The translations under genes and the position numbers were made by a program. This document shows, piece by piece, positions 15,723-22,346 of a stretch of DNA of 35,140 nucleotides. The stretch lies in the IMG/VR virus record IMGVR_UViG_3300047560_000938, positions 1-35,140 of that record; one strand, given 5' to 3'. Every line of letters begins with the position of its first letter. Position 1 is the stretch's first letter. The DNA comes from a virus. The notes beneath the pieces were generated by a model, which was not told the origin of the DNA, searched no databases, and was given only the letters and a program-made list of their open reading frames with translations.

Positions 15723-16131
15723 CCCTATTCCAGGCACGTTCGTGTAAGTAGTAAATTGCAATGTTCATAAACGTTGCTATGGTTAGAAACGCTGCGGCAG
15801 CTTTCCAAGAGCCGGTCATTAGGTACGGGATCATAAAATTATTAAATGTAATTAAAATTCGCCAGGTAATCGACTTGCTAATTGTTCTGGGTTGGCCGTC
15901 AACAAACATATTTGTGTCGCCGGGCTTGCGATTCCACTGTGCCCAATTCCAAACTCGTTCGTGTAACCAATGCAAGCACATATTAATAACTGCTGCTACA
16001 CCTAAAATTTGAGCACCAATAATCCAAGATCCGGATACAATAAATCCGTTAATCAAGTGACTAAGTGAGAATAATACTCGAATAGTCAGTGTCTTTGCTA
16101 TGCTTCGAGATTGTGTCTCTGTATATTGCAT
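15667..16131 (-). CDS. DUF2061 membrane protein, internally duplicated
   Basis: 154-aa protein made of two copies of the DUF2061 unit: residues about 9-66 and 83-139. Each has R-S/T-I-(A/S)-K-(T/S)-(L/I)-T-(I/W)-R near the start, a hydrophobic stretch, then LHER(V/A)WN at the end (WLHERVWNWAQW, YLHERAWNRVTW). Two to four membrane segments are predicted by eye. Family function is unknown. A weak motif GATAAGTA lies upstream on this strand. It sits between the two paralogous PP-loop genes on the opposite strand, overlapping one by 56 nt. Confidence 0.82.
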   Translation of the reverse strand: MQYTETQSRSIAKTLTIRVLFSLSHLINGFIVSGSWIIGAQILGVAAVINMCLHWLHERVWNWAQWNRKPGDTNMFVDGQPRTISKSITWRILITFNNFMIPYLMTGSWKAAAAFLTIATFMNIAIYYLHERAWNRVTWGKSVSDQPDTSETEK

Positions 16132-16162
16132 ACTAATCCTTAAAGAAAATACTTATCTTAAA

Positions 16163-17365
16163 ATGCAATCCATAAATACCGTTGTGAATAATGTTCCTCC
16201 AATTTTAAACAGCAAATACGGTTGCTGGTTTGTTAACAAAATTCCGTTTACTTCAAAACTAGAAGCATTGCAATATGCTAGTAGTAACGGAAATCCAAAA
16301 GTCTATTATTATTTTCACAACCATGTATGGGATGGAATAGATAAATCTCTTCTAGGAAAAATTCCGTTAACAACACTTTACAAAGACCGTGCCCAACAAT
16401 TACGAGACAAGTACAGCTATCTAGTTTTACATTATTCTGGAGGCTCTGATAGCCATAACATATTACATACGTTTTTATCTAACAACATAAAATTAGACGA
16501 AGTTACAGTAAGATGGCCAAAGCCATTAGTGGACGGAAAGTTCTATACTCCTAACGTCCAGGACAAATCTGCTAGGAATAGTCCAAGCGAATGGGACTTT
16601 GCTATTAAACCCACATTAGACTATCTCAAACAGTATCATCCGGAAATTAAAATAAACATAGTTGACTACGGATCGAATCTTACTGATCGATTATTAGATG
16701 CTGATCATATCGAATCTCGTATAAAATTTACCAGCATTGCAAGAGGCGGGCTAGCTAGTACGCTGTGGCACGTTGATCCAAAGATAGAAACAGCAATGAG
16801 TCAAGTAAAGTCTAATAATATTGGACACATTTTTGGAATTGAAAAACCAGTTTTATATTTTAAAGATAATGCTATTTGGTTTCAATTTATGGATGGTGTT
16901 TGGGACACTGCTATTATGCCTCGACAGAAATTAGAGGAACGTGTAGAGGCATTTTACTGGAGTCCGGAAATTCCAATGCTGCCGGTAGAACAAGCATACC
17001 AATCTGCACTTTGGTTTAAACACAACAAAGAGAATCAAAATGTAATTACGGAAAGATCAGGAATGTCTGATGCTGATTATCTAAAACAATTTACGGACCA
17101 GGGAGAAATACATAAAAGGATTTTGTATAAAGAATCCTGGGATTTAAATAAATTCCAAGCAGGAAAACCTAACATTTCGAGAAGTGATTGGTTCTTCTGG
17201 GTATTCGAACATCCCGAAATGGAGCAACTAAGAAAGAATTGGGAAACTGCCATGGTACACGTAGCAGACGGCATACACAATAATTATCTTACAGTGATTA
17301 GCGATCGCGTTAAACTACTCAGACCCATACATACAAAATTATTTCACTTGTTGGATCTCAATTAA
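16163..17365 (+). CDS. PP-loop ATPase, paralogue 2 of a pair
   Basis: 400-aa protein with Ser92-Gly-Gly-Ser-Asp-Ser97 in HYSGGSDSHNIL; see 14562-15722 for the shared segments. The start is uncertain. ATG 16163 has no good ribosome-binding site. An ATAAATAC motif lies just inside the gene (16172-16178), exactly 5 nt before an in-frame GTG at 16184, which would be the start if that motif is the promoter. Homology begins at SKYGCWF, downstream of both. An open frame to 16100 overlaps the divergent DUF2061 gene and is unlikely. Confidence 0.7.
   Translation: MQSINTVVNNVPPILNSKYGCWFVNKIPFTSKLEALQYASSNGNPKVYYYFHNHVWDGIDKSLLGKIPLTTLYKDRAQQLRDKYSYLVLHYSGGSDSHNILHTFLSNNIKLDEVTVRWPKPLVDGKFYTPNVQDKSARNSPSEWDFAIKPTLDYLKQYHPEIKINIVDYGSNLTDRLLDADHIESRIKFTSIARGGLASTLWHVDPKIETAMSQVKSNNIGHIFGIEKPVLYFKDNAIWFQFMDGVWDTAIMPRQKLEERVEAFYWSPEIPMLPVEQAYQSALWFKHNKENQNVITERSGMSDADYLKQFTDQGEIHKRILYKESWDLNKFQAGKPNISRSDWFFWVFEHPEMEQLRKNWETAMVHVADGIHNNYLTVISDRVKLLRPIHTKLFHLLDLN
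16172..16178 (+). promoter_or_regulatory. late-like promoter motif overlapping gene start
   Basis: ATAAATAC lies between the candidate ATG (16163) and the candidate GTG (16184) starts of the PP-loop gene, with the same 5-nt gap to the GTG as seen at other genes here. Confidence 0.42.
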
Positions 17366-17368
17366 ATA
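17362..17368 (+). promoter_or_regulatory. late-like promoter motif of TctC gene
   Basis: TTAAATACC just after the PP-loop stop codon; the expected leader to ATG 17392 is about 18 nt with an AAGGAAAA ribosome-binding site. Confidence 0.45.
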
Positions 17369-17391
17369 CCGTTATACAATCAAGGAAAACC

Positions 17392-18324
17392 ATGACATTA
17401 ATAAAAATAATGGCAGCATTTGTTGCATCGTTCACTATTCTATCTGCAGGAGCTAACCCGTATCAAGAAATCCCTAAGAATATTACATTTTTAAATCCAT
17501 ACGGACCCGGAGGAATTGTTGATGTACAATACCAACCGTTTGAAAAATTTATGGCTAGCAAGGGAGTACAGATGCAAATCTCATACAAGCCCGGAGCTAA
17601 CAGTTCAATTGCTGCACAAGAATTTTTATCAGGTCCTAAGGACGGATCTGTTATTATGATGAACTCAACTAGCAATTCTTGGCTAGCAGAAAAAAGATTA
17701 GGCCAAAAAGTAATTGAACCAATTATATCCACTGGCGGTGTTGCTAATGTTATTATCACTCAACCTGGAAACAAATACGAAAAGTATGAAGATTTTGTTA
17801 AAGGTTTAAAGGCAGGTGATACAGATATTAAAATAGGCTGGCACGCGGTATCTAATGTTCTTATGGCTCATCAATTTTCTAACGCTGTTAATGCTTCTGT
17901 GCCGTTATTGGTCCCTTATAAAACCAGTATAGATTCTGCAAGAGATGTTGTAGGAGGGCATCTGCCGTTTGCGTTTAGTCCTATGAGTACTGTTAAACCG
18001 TTATTAGAGTCTGGAAAAGTTAAGATTGTTTTTGGATTTGCATCAAACCCTAATACATTGCCGCCAGGAACACTCGATATTAAAAAACGTATCCCTAACT
18101 GGAGGCATGGTGAAATTTTCTTTGTAGGTCTACCACCTGGTACTGATGAGAGAATTATTAAAGCCTGGACCGCAATATGGAAAGAATATCTAAGTTTAAA
18201 AGAGACAGACGAAGCATTGCAAAAAGCATTCATTGGTAAAGATATCGGAAATGCTGATCATGTCAACAGTATGATACAACACCAAGCTGATGGCTTCAAA
18301 AAATACAATATTGAAATGAAGTAA
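17392..18324 (+). CDS. TctC/Bug-family periplasmic solute-binding protein
   Basis: 310-aa protein with an N-terminal signal peptide (MTLIKIMAAFVASFTILSAG, cleavage near residue 20). It then has the tripartite-tricarboxylate-transporter receptor pattern: ITFLNPYGPGGIVDV (ligand loop), ISYKPGANSSIAAQEF, a VPYKTSIDSARDVVGGHLPFAF middle region and a VGLPPGTDERIIKAW C-terminal region. The length matches the family (about 300-330 aa). Bug receptors bind small carboxylates or amides in the periplasm and are especially numerous in betaproteobacteria. No TctA/TctB permease genes are present, so it would have to use a host permease or serve another purpose. An unusual phage cargo gene, probably host-derived. 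Confidence 0.85.
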   Translation: MTLIKIMAAFVASFTILSAGANPYQEIPKNITFLNPYGPGGIVDVQYQPFEKFMASKGVQMQISYKPGANSSIAAQEFLSGPKDGSVIMMNSTSNSWLAEKRLGQKVIEPIISTGGVANVIITQPGNKYEKYEDFVKGLKAGDTDIKIGWHAVSNVLMAHQFSNAVNASVPLLVPYKTSIDSARDVVGGHLPFAFSPMSTVKPLLESGKVKIVFGFASNPNTLPPGTLDIKKRIPNWRHGEIFFVGLPPGTDERIIKAWTAIWKEYLSLKETDEALQKAFIGKDIGNADHVNSMIQHQADGFKKYNIEMK

Positions 18325-18328
18325 ATAA

Positions 18329-18517
18329 ATGGCTATTGATACATCTAAATTTAAAACAAGAAACTGGAAGGAAGGAGTTCTTCCTCCCGAAGACGCAACT
18401 CGTCCTAGGTGTAAGGTCCTTTATTCGTATGATGGAATAAACGGGACTCTCGACGAGGATGAGACAGACTTAGTTGACTGGCTTATTGTTATTGGTTATG
18501 AAGCAAAGGAAAATTAA
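18329..18517 (+). CDS. small hypothetical protein
   Basis: 62-aa protein, 4 nt after the TctC stop and overlapping the next start by 1 nt. It has the acidic segment NGTLDEDETDLVDW and ends IVIGYEAKEN. No family recognised. Position suggests it is co-translated with the following oxygenase. Confidence 0.6.
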   Translation: MAIDTSKFKTRNWKEGVLPPEDATRPRCKVLYSYDGINGTLDEDETDLVDWLIVIGYEAKEN

Positions 18518-19305
18518 TGGATCCGAAAAAATACGAAGATCGTGCAAAGTTTAAATCTATACCCCTAGACTTTCAATATCAGGACGCTGTAGATTATGAA
18601 AGCAACTATGAGTACCTCAAGGAAAAGTTTTGCAACTATCACTTTGATAAATGGAAGGAAGATCCGGAAGGAGAGTACTTTAATCTATTGGGAAGATTCG
18701 AATGGACTGAAGAACAACGAAAGTCTGTAGAAGAATTATTACCCTGGCTTGAACAAGAATCAAAAAATGTTGGATGGAATGAATTAACCACGAAACAGGC
18801 TCACCCCGGATTTCCGGGTGGAATTAGTCCAATGCACGGACAAGAAGAATATGACAGAGACAAGTTCGGCGGCATTGAATTTACACAAGTTGTCCCAGAA
18901 CCTAAAATTACAGATATTCCTGTTCTAAAACAAATGGCAGATTACTGGAAACTAAAACGTTGTAGGACTAGGATTCATACTCAGATGCCTGGACAAACAT
19001 TTCCTATGCACATTGATAAGTTATGGCACAGATATCCAGCAGCACCGCATAAGTTAACTAGGATGATTATTCACTTACAAGATTACGAGCCCGGTCAACT
19101 TATGCAATACGGCAACTATGTACACACGGGTTGGAAAGCGGGAGATATTCATATCTTTGATACACTCAACGTTCCTCACGGAACAGTTAACATGAGTCGA
19201 GTTCCTAGGACTATCTTTGTGCTAACAGCAGTTCGCACCGACGAAACTGACGAGATATTGCGTTCTTGCAGCAAGGACAGCATTCACAGAATTGGTGATA
19301 AATAA
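18517..19305 (+). CDS. aspartyl/asparaginyl beta-hydroxylase-like 2OG oxygenase
   Basis: 262-aa protein with the best-preserved Asp/Asn hydroxylase pattern in the window: RIHTQMPGQTFPMHIDKLWH (His165, Asp167), the strand RMIIHLQDYEPGQLM, GWKAGDIHIF, distal His221 in NVPHGTVNMS and Arg231 in PRTIFVLTAV. The 150-residue N-terminal region is not recognised. Members hydroxylate Asp, Asn or free amino acid derivatives. Similar proteins are often seen in T4-like marine phages, but the target is unknown. The stop codon lies inside the promoter-like motif of the next gene. Confidence 0.8.
   Translation: MDPKKYEDRAKFKSIPLDFQYQDAVDYESNYEYLKEKFCNYHFDKWKEDPEGEYFNLLGRFEWTEEQRKSVEELLPWLEQESKNVGWNELTTKQAHPGFPGGISPMHGQEEYDRDKFGGIEFTQVVPEPKITDIPVLKQMADYWKLKRCRTRIHTQMPGQTFPMHIDKLWHRYPAAPHKLTRMIIHLQDYEPGQLMQYGNYVHTGWKAGDIHIFDTLNVPHGTVNMSRVPRTIFVLTAVRTDETDEILRSCSKDSIHRIGDK
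19298..19304 (+). promoter_or_regulatory. late-like promoter motif
   Basis: GATAAATA overlapping the stop codon of the oxygenase gene; the expected leader to ATG 19333 is about 23 nt with a CAGGAA ribosome-binding site. Confidence 0.42.
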
Positions 19306-19332
19306 ACGCAGTAATATCTTACAGGAACTATT

Positions 19333-19638
19333 ATGGCATTTAAAGTAACTACCGTTTATACACGCCCAAATTTAGGAGTGCCTTGGCATATCCAGTGGTT
19401 TTTTGGCAAGTATTCTCAGCAATACATCGACTGTCAACAAATATACATGATGGAACTGCGTAGGGTCATTAAGGGCGTCGAGGGTTTAACCCTAACTATC
19501 GAAAATACTTGGGATAGTGAAGAACAGTTTAACGTATATTCAAACAATCTGGGTGTTGTAAATCATATGGCTAGGGTTGAGGAATATCATCAATCTTGCG
19601 GAATTACTACCGAGCCTAGGAAGTTTGAAGTAGTTTAA
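19333..19638 (+). CDS. hypothetical protein, possibly an alpha-beta barrel
   Basis: 101-aa protein with alternating strands and helices (MAFKVTTVYTRP, then a helix around residues 28-45, LTLTIENTWDSEEQFNVY, then a helix around VVNHMARVEEY). This resembles small dimeric alpha-beta-barrel (ABM/ferredoxin-like) proteins, but no conserved active site is visible. It is the last plus-strand gene before the terminator. Confidence 0.6.
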   Translation: MAFKVTTVYTRPNLGVPWHIQWFFGKYSQQYIDCQQIYMMELRRVIKGVEGLTLTIENTWDSEEQFNVYSNNLGVVNHMARVEEYHQSCGITTEPRKFEVV

Positions 19639-19650
19639 TTTTTTTAGATT

Positions 19651-19680
19651 AAAAAAAAGGACCCCAGGGGTCCTTTTTTA
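19651..19680 (+). terminator. rho-independent terminator
   Basis: Strong hairpin AAAAAAGGACCC / CAG / GGGTCCTTTTTT. It lies between the convergent genes 19333-19638 and 19694-20257 and its symmetric A/T arms allow termination in both directions. Confidence 0.9.
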
Positions 19681-19693
19681 TTGGATACTTACA

Positions 19694-20257
19694 TTAGAAT
19701 GATCGGCTATATCCCATTACCCAGATGTCTTGATTAAGATCACCGCGAACGCGATCAAATCTTACTGCAACACTGTCTCGTGGAGTAATAGCATACGACA
19801 GTGTAGTTCTCCATGTTTTAGTTTCATCAGCATTTGCTGCGGAGTCATACGCATTACGATACCTCCAACCTAACTTAGCAGTAAAGCCAGTATTTGCAAT
19901 TGGCATTGAAACGCCTGGTTCAACTGAGTAGTATGTAAAGTTTGTTGTGGTTGTAAACTTCTGTCCAGTTGCTACTCGAACGTATGGCTTAAACAATCCG
20001 TAAGATGCAGAACCTGTTAGGCCGCCTTCTAGGCGTGAGCTAGATACTGAACCATTACTTTCTTTAGCAGTAGTAACCATGCTTACATCTCCAGAGAAGT
20101 TATTGTTAATCTTTTCCGAAATGCCTAAACGATAGTTCCGTGAATCTGCTGTTCCTTGTACACCAGTAACATCTTGATATTCAATTGTGCCGGTTGCAGC
20201 AAAGGTTGTGCCGATTGATAATAATGATAGCGTTAAAATAGCTAATAGCTTTTTCAT
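19694..20257 (-). CDS. outer-membrane beta-barrel protein
   Basis: 187-aa protein with a signal peptide (MKKLLAILTLSLLSIGTTFA, cleavage after residue 20). The mature part consists of alternating amphipathic strands (about eight: EYQDVTG, YRLGISEK, GDVSMVTTAK, SRLEGGLTG, PYVRVATGQ, YYSVEPGVS, TAKLGWRYR, TTLSYAI, SVAVRFDRV, WVMGYSRSF). It ends with an aromatic phenylalanine, the usual signal for outer-membrane assembly. The size fits an eight-stranded OmpA/OmpW-like barrel. It has an AAGGAG ribosome-binding site and a sigma70-type promoter. A phage-encoded outer-membrane protein could block superinfection or change host permeability (inference). Confidence 0.8.
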   Translation of the reverse strand: MKKLLAILTLSLLSIGTTFAATGTIEYQDVTGVQGTADSRNYRLGISEKINNNFSGDVSMVTTAKESNGSVSSSRLEGGLTGSASYGLFKPYVRVATGQKFTTTTNFTYYSVEPGVSMPIANTGFTAKLGWRYRNAYDSAANADETKTWRTTLSYAITPRDSVAVRFDRVRGDLNQDIWVMGYSRSF

Positions 20258-20280
20258 GTAAACTCCTTAATAAAAAGTAC

Positions 20281-20309
20281 AATATATATCCTGTGTAGTT
20301 TTCGTACAA
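20281..20309 (-). promoter_or_regulatory. sigma70-type promoter of the outer-membrane protein gene
   Basis: Minus strand: -35 TTGTAC (20309-20304), 17-bp spacer, -10 TATATT (20286-20281). The expected start at about 20274 leaves a 17-nt leader with AAGGAG. Confidence 0.6.
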
Positions 20310-20353
20310 CAAATTTGTGGCTTTGGATTTTGTCAAAAATGAGCAATAATCTG

Positions 20354-20382
20354 TTGTATAATTGCAATCTAGGTTATATAAT
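20354..20382 (+). promoter_or_regulatory. sigma70-type promoter of the tRNA-like gene
   Basis: -35 TTGTAT (20354-20359), 17-bp spacer, -10 TATAAT (20377-20382). The expected start lies 7 nt downstream at 20389, the first base of the tRNA acceptor stem. Confidence 0.65.
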
Positions 20383-20388
20383 ATACTT

Positions 20389-20499
20389 GTGGTCGTGAGT
20401 GGAATTGGCAGACCTGCCGCTTCTCCTTTTTGGAAAGCTGGTGTTGGGGCGCAGTCGTAGACGCAGCCTTTGTAGGTTCGAAACCTACCGACCACACCA
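20389..20499 (+). tRNA. atypical class II tRNA (or tRNA-like RNA), CCA encoded
   Basis: Clear tRNA ends: a 7-bp acceptor stem GTGGTCG / CGACCAC (20389-20395 with 20489-20495), discriminator A, encoded CCA, and a perfect T arm GTAGG-TTCGAAA-CCTAC. GGAATTGGCAGA is a Leu/Ser-type D loop. The total of 111 nt (108 without CCA) is about 20 nt longer than a normal class II tRNA. The D stem pairs only with a bulged T. The anticodon region (CCGCT ... AGCTGG) leaves a 14-nt loop containing a small hairpin, and the variable region is about 30 nt. I cannot assign an anticodon. It could be a tRNA with a small insertion, a decayed tRNA or a tRNA mimic. Confidence 0.65.
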
Positions 20500-20539
20500 A
20501 ATACTTTTATAAGTAGAATACATATTATAAGGAAACCAT

Positions 20540-20734
20540 ATGTCAAATACAGTAGAACAATTAAAAGCAGACTTCGAAGCATTCTTAGCAGAAGATGCGA
20601 AATTTACAGCAGGTAACGGTGCAGCAGGAACAAGAGCACGTAAAGCCCTACAAGAAGTTGCAAAAGGTGTAAAGGCCCGTCGCAATGAAATCACTGAAGA
20701 AAAGAACGCACGTAAAGAAGCCAAGGCAAGCTAA
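20540..20734 (+). CDS. Hc1-like (histone H1-like) small basic protein
   Basis: 64-aa Lys/Arg/Ala-rich helical protein. The sequence VEQLKADFEAF, the GNGAAGTRARKALQEVAK core and the terminal RRNEITEEKNARKEAK match the chlamydial Hc1-like family found in bacteria and many T4-like phages. Expected to bind DNA non-specifically. It has an AAGGAAA ribosome-binding site and follows the tRNA-like gene by 40 nt, perhaps on the same transcript. Confidence 0.78.
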   Translation: MSNTVEQLKADFEAFLAEDAKFTAGNGAAGTRARKALQEVAKGVKARRNEITEEKNARKEAKAS

Positions 20735-20735
20735 A

Positions 20736-21266
20736 GTGCTAACTGACGAACAGTCAAAGATATTAGAATCGGCCCAGTCTGGGTCGGTTACTGATACGTT
20801 AGACATAAACGACATGGTGATAGATCTAGGTGGCTACGGTGCTCAGGGATCGACCACTATTTCAACTATTGACACTATTACTATTACTGGCGCCGGTGCA
20901 GGTTATTCGTTAGGAACTCTAACATCGCCTACTTATAGTTCAGGAATGACTGTAGGCGGCATTACAACTTCTAACAGTTGGAATGGTACTAGTGGGGGCA
21001 GTTATTATACCATAGCCGGTGCAGGGGGTCCTACATCTAAAAATGTTAATATCGATACTAACGGAATAGATTTAACAGCAGGAGCCGATGTAAAAATTGA
21101 TGGCAAAAGTTTAAAAGACTTTATGACAAAGATGGAGCAACGACTGGCTATACTAGTGCCAGACCCAGAAAAACTAGCAAAGTTCGAAGCTCTTAAAAAA
21201 GCCTACGAACATTACAAAACAATGGAAAGCCTTTGTTTTGATGAACCAGAAGAAGACAAAGAATGA
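20736..21266 (+). CDS. conserved phage protein, probably structural
   Basis: 176-aa protein. I chose GTG 20736, immediately after the Hc1 stop and preceded by AAGG at 20722-20725; ATG 20685 is in frame but lies inside the Hc1 gene. The first third resembles a virion-associated segment (LDINDMVIDLGGYG), the middle is Gly/Ser/Thr-rich, and the last 60 residues contain VKIDGKSLKDFMTKMEQRLAIL-type helix and LKKAYEHYKTMES. The middle suggests a beta-rich structural or decoration role. The C-terminal KKAYEHY motif recurs in 21927-22307. The stop overlaps ThyX by 4 nt. Confidence 0.65.
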   Translation: MLTDEQSKILESAQSGSVTDTLDINDMVIDLGGYGAQGSTTISTIDTITITGAGAGYSLGTLTSPTYSSGMTVGGITTSNSWNGTSGGSYYTIAGAGGPTSKNVNIDTNGIDLTAGADVKIDGKSLKDFMTKMEQRLAILVPDPEKLAKFEALKKAYEHYKTMESLCFDEPEEDKE

Positions 21267-21934
21267 ACGTTAGACTTTTATCATACAGTCAACCAACAGA
21301 AGATTTTGCTAACCAAGGCATCGACGATGCACAAGAACTAATTGCATATTGTGCTAGGGTCAGCAATCCTTCAAACCAATTTAACACAGAGACATCTGAG
21401 AAATTAATCAAGTATTTGGTTAAACACCAACACTGGTCACCACTTGAAATGGTTTCAGCTTGCGTGGAAATCGAAACAACTCGTGACATTGCAAGACAAA
21501 TCTTGCGTCACAGAAGTTTTAGCTTCCAGGAGTACTCACAACGATACGCTGATCCAACAAAGGATCTTGAATTTGTATTGCGAGAGGCAAGACTTCAGGA
21601 CACCAAGAATAGACAGAATAGCATCGAAACTGATGATCCTGAGCTCGAAGCAGAATGGCATCGTCGTCAACAGCTAGTCATCGATCTTGTAAAAGAACAA
21701 TATACCTGGGCTGTTAGCAAAGGTATTGCTAAAGAACAAGCTCGCGTAGTTCTGCCAGAAGGCAACACTGTAAGCCGAATGTACATGAACGGTACCTTGC
21801 GTTCCTGGATTCATTTTATTACGTTGCGTTCAGCAAACGGTACACAGAAAGAGCATCAACTAGTTGCATTGGCCTGTGCTAAAGCAATTGCTGTAATCTT
21901 TCCAATGGCTGAAACTTTGATCACAAATGGATGA
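21263..21934 (+). CDS. thyX: flavin-dependent thymidylate synthase
   Basis: 223-aa ThyX. The signature RHRxxSxQxxSxR is complete as Arg82-His-Arg-Ser-Phe-Ser-Phe-Gln-Glu-Tyr-Ser-Gln-Arg94. It converts dUMP to dTMP using methylene-tetrahydrofolate and NADPH with FAD, supplying thymidine for phage DNA synthesis. The length is normal for the family. It overlaps the preceding gene by 4 nt and the following gene by 8 nt. The sequence looks intact. Confidence 0.95.
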   Translation: MNVRLLSYSQPTEDFANQGIDDAQELIAYCARVSNPSNQFNTETSEKLIKYLVKHQHWSPLEMVSACVEIETTRDIARQILRHRSFSFQEYSQRYADPTKDLEFVLREARLQDTKNRQNSIETDDPELEAEWHRRQQLVIDLVKEQYTWAVSKGIAKEQARVVLPEGNTVSRMYMNGTLRSWIHFITLRSANGTQKEHQLVALACAKAIAVIFPMAETLITNG

Positions 21935-22307
21935 AAAACTAAAAAACTTCTGTAAGAATTACGAAGTTAAAATAGTTAACGATACTGGGCGATATGCTCG
22001 GTATCGTCCTCCAACATTCTTTTGCGATCCAGAACGTGCAGATCTTGTAAGAAATGATTTAGAAGATTTTAGAACTGAAACGTTATACACTATTCAAATA
22101 CCAGAAAGCAGGTTACAAACATTGGTAGAGTTGGAAAAACGTTTTTACAATCATCGCAATTCGGAAGGAATGCGAGATATGTTTGAAGTACTAATGGAAA
22201 AAGAACGCGAAGAATTGCATCTTCGAAATTCAAATGAAGGTATCAAGAAAGCCTACGAGCACTACAGTGTTTTGCTTAATTTGGCAGGATATCAAAGAAA
22301 ATTCTAA
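21927..22307 (+). CDS. hypothetical protein with KKAYEHY motif
   Basis: 126-aa acidic protein with an N-terminal beta region and a helical C-terminal half (ELEKRFYNHRNSEGMRDMFEVLMEKERE). Near the end it carries IKKAYEHYSVLLNL, the same KKAYEHY motif found at the end of 20736-21266, on the other side of thyX. Function unknown. It starts inside the thyX 3' end. Confidence 0.65.
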   Translation: MDEKLKNFCKNYEVKIVNDTGRYARYRPPTFFCDPERADLVRNDLEDFRTETLYTIQIPESRLQTLVELEKRFYNHRNSEGMRDMFEVLMEKEREELHLRNSNEGIKKAYEHYSVLLNLAGYQRKF

Positions 22308-22311
22308 CATC

Positions 22312-22340
22312 TTGACAAGCTGTTGTTTTGACTATATAAT
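22312..22340 (+). promoter_or_regulatory. consensus sigma70 promoter, leaderless geometry
   Basis: Perfect TTGACA (22312-22317), 17-bp spacer and perfect TATAAT (22335-22340). Six bases later comes the ATG at 22347, the expected +1. Probably a strong early promoter. Confidence 0.85.
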
Positions 22341-22346
22341 TATCGT

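Noticed and set aside
18320-18328. GTAAATAA before ATG 18329
   Set aside because: It looks like the late motif but leaves only one or two bases before the ATG and overlaps the TctC stop codon; the small gene is more simply read from the TctC mRNA.
20181-20582. Minus-strand frame of 133 codons spanning the tRNA-like gene and promoters
   Set aside because: It runs across the tRNA-like gene, the OMP signal peptide region and two promoters; its composition (Leu/Tyr/Cys runs) is not protein-like.
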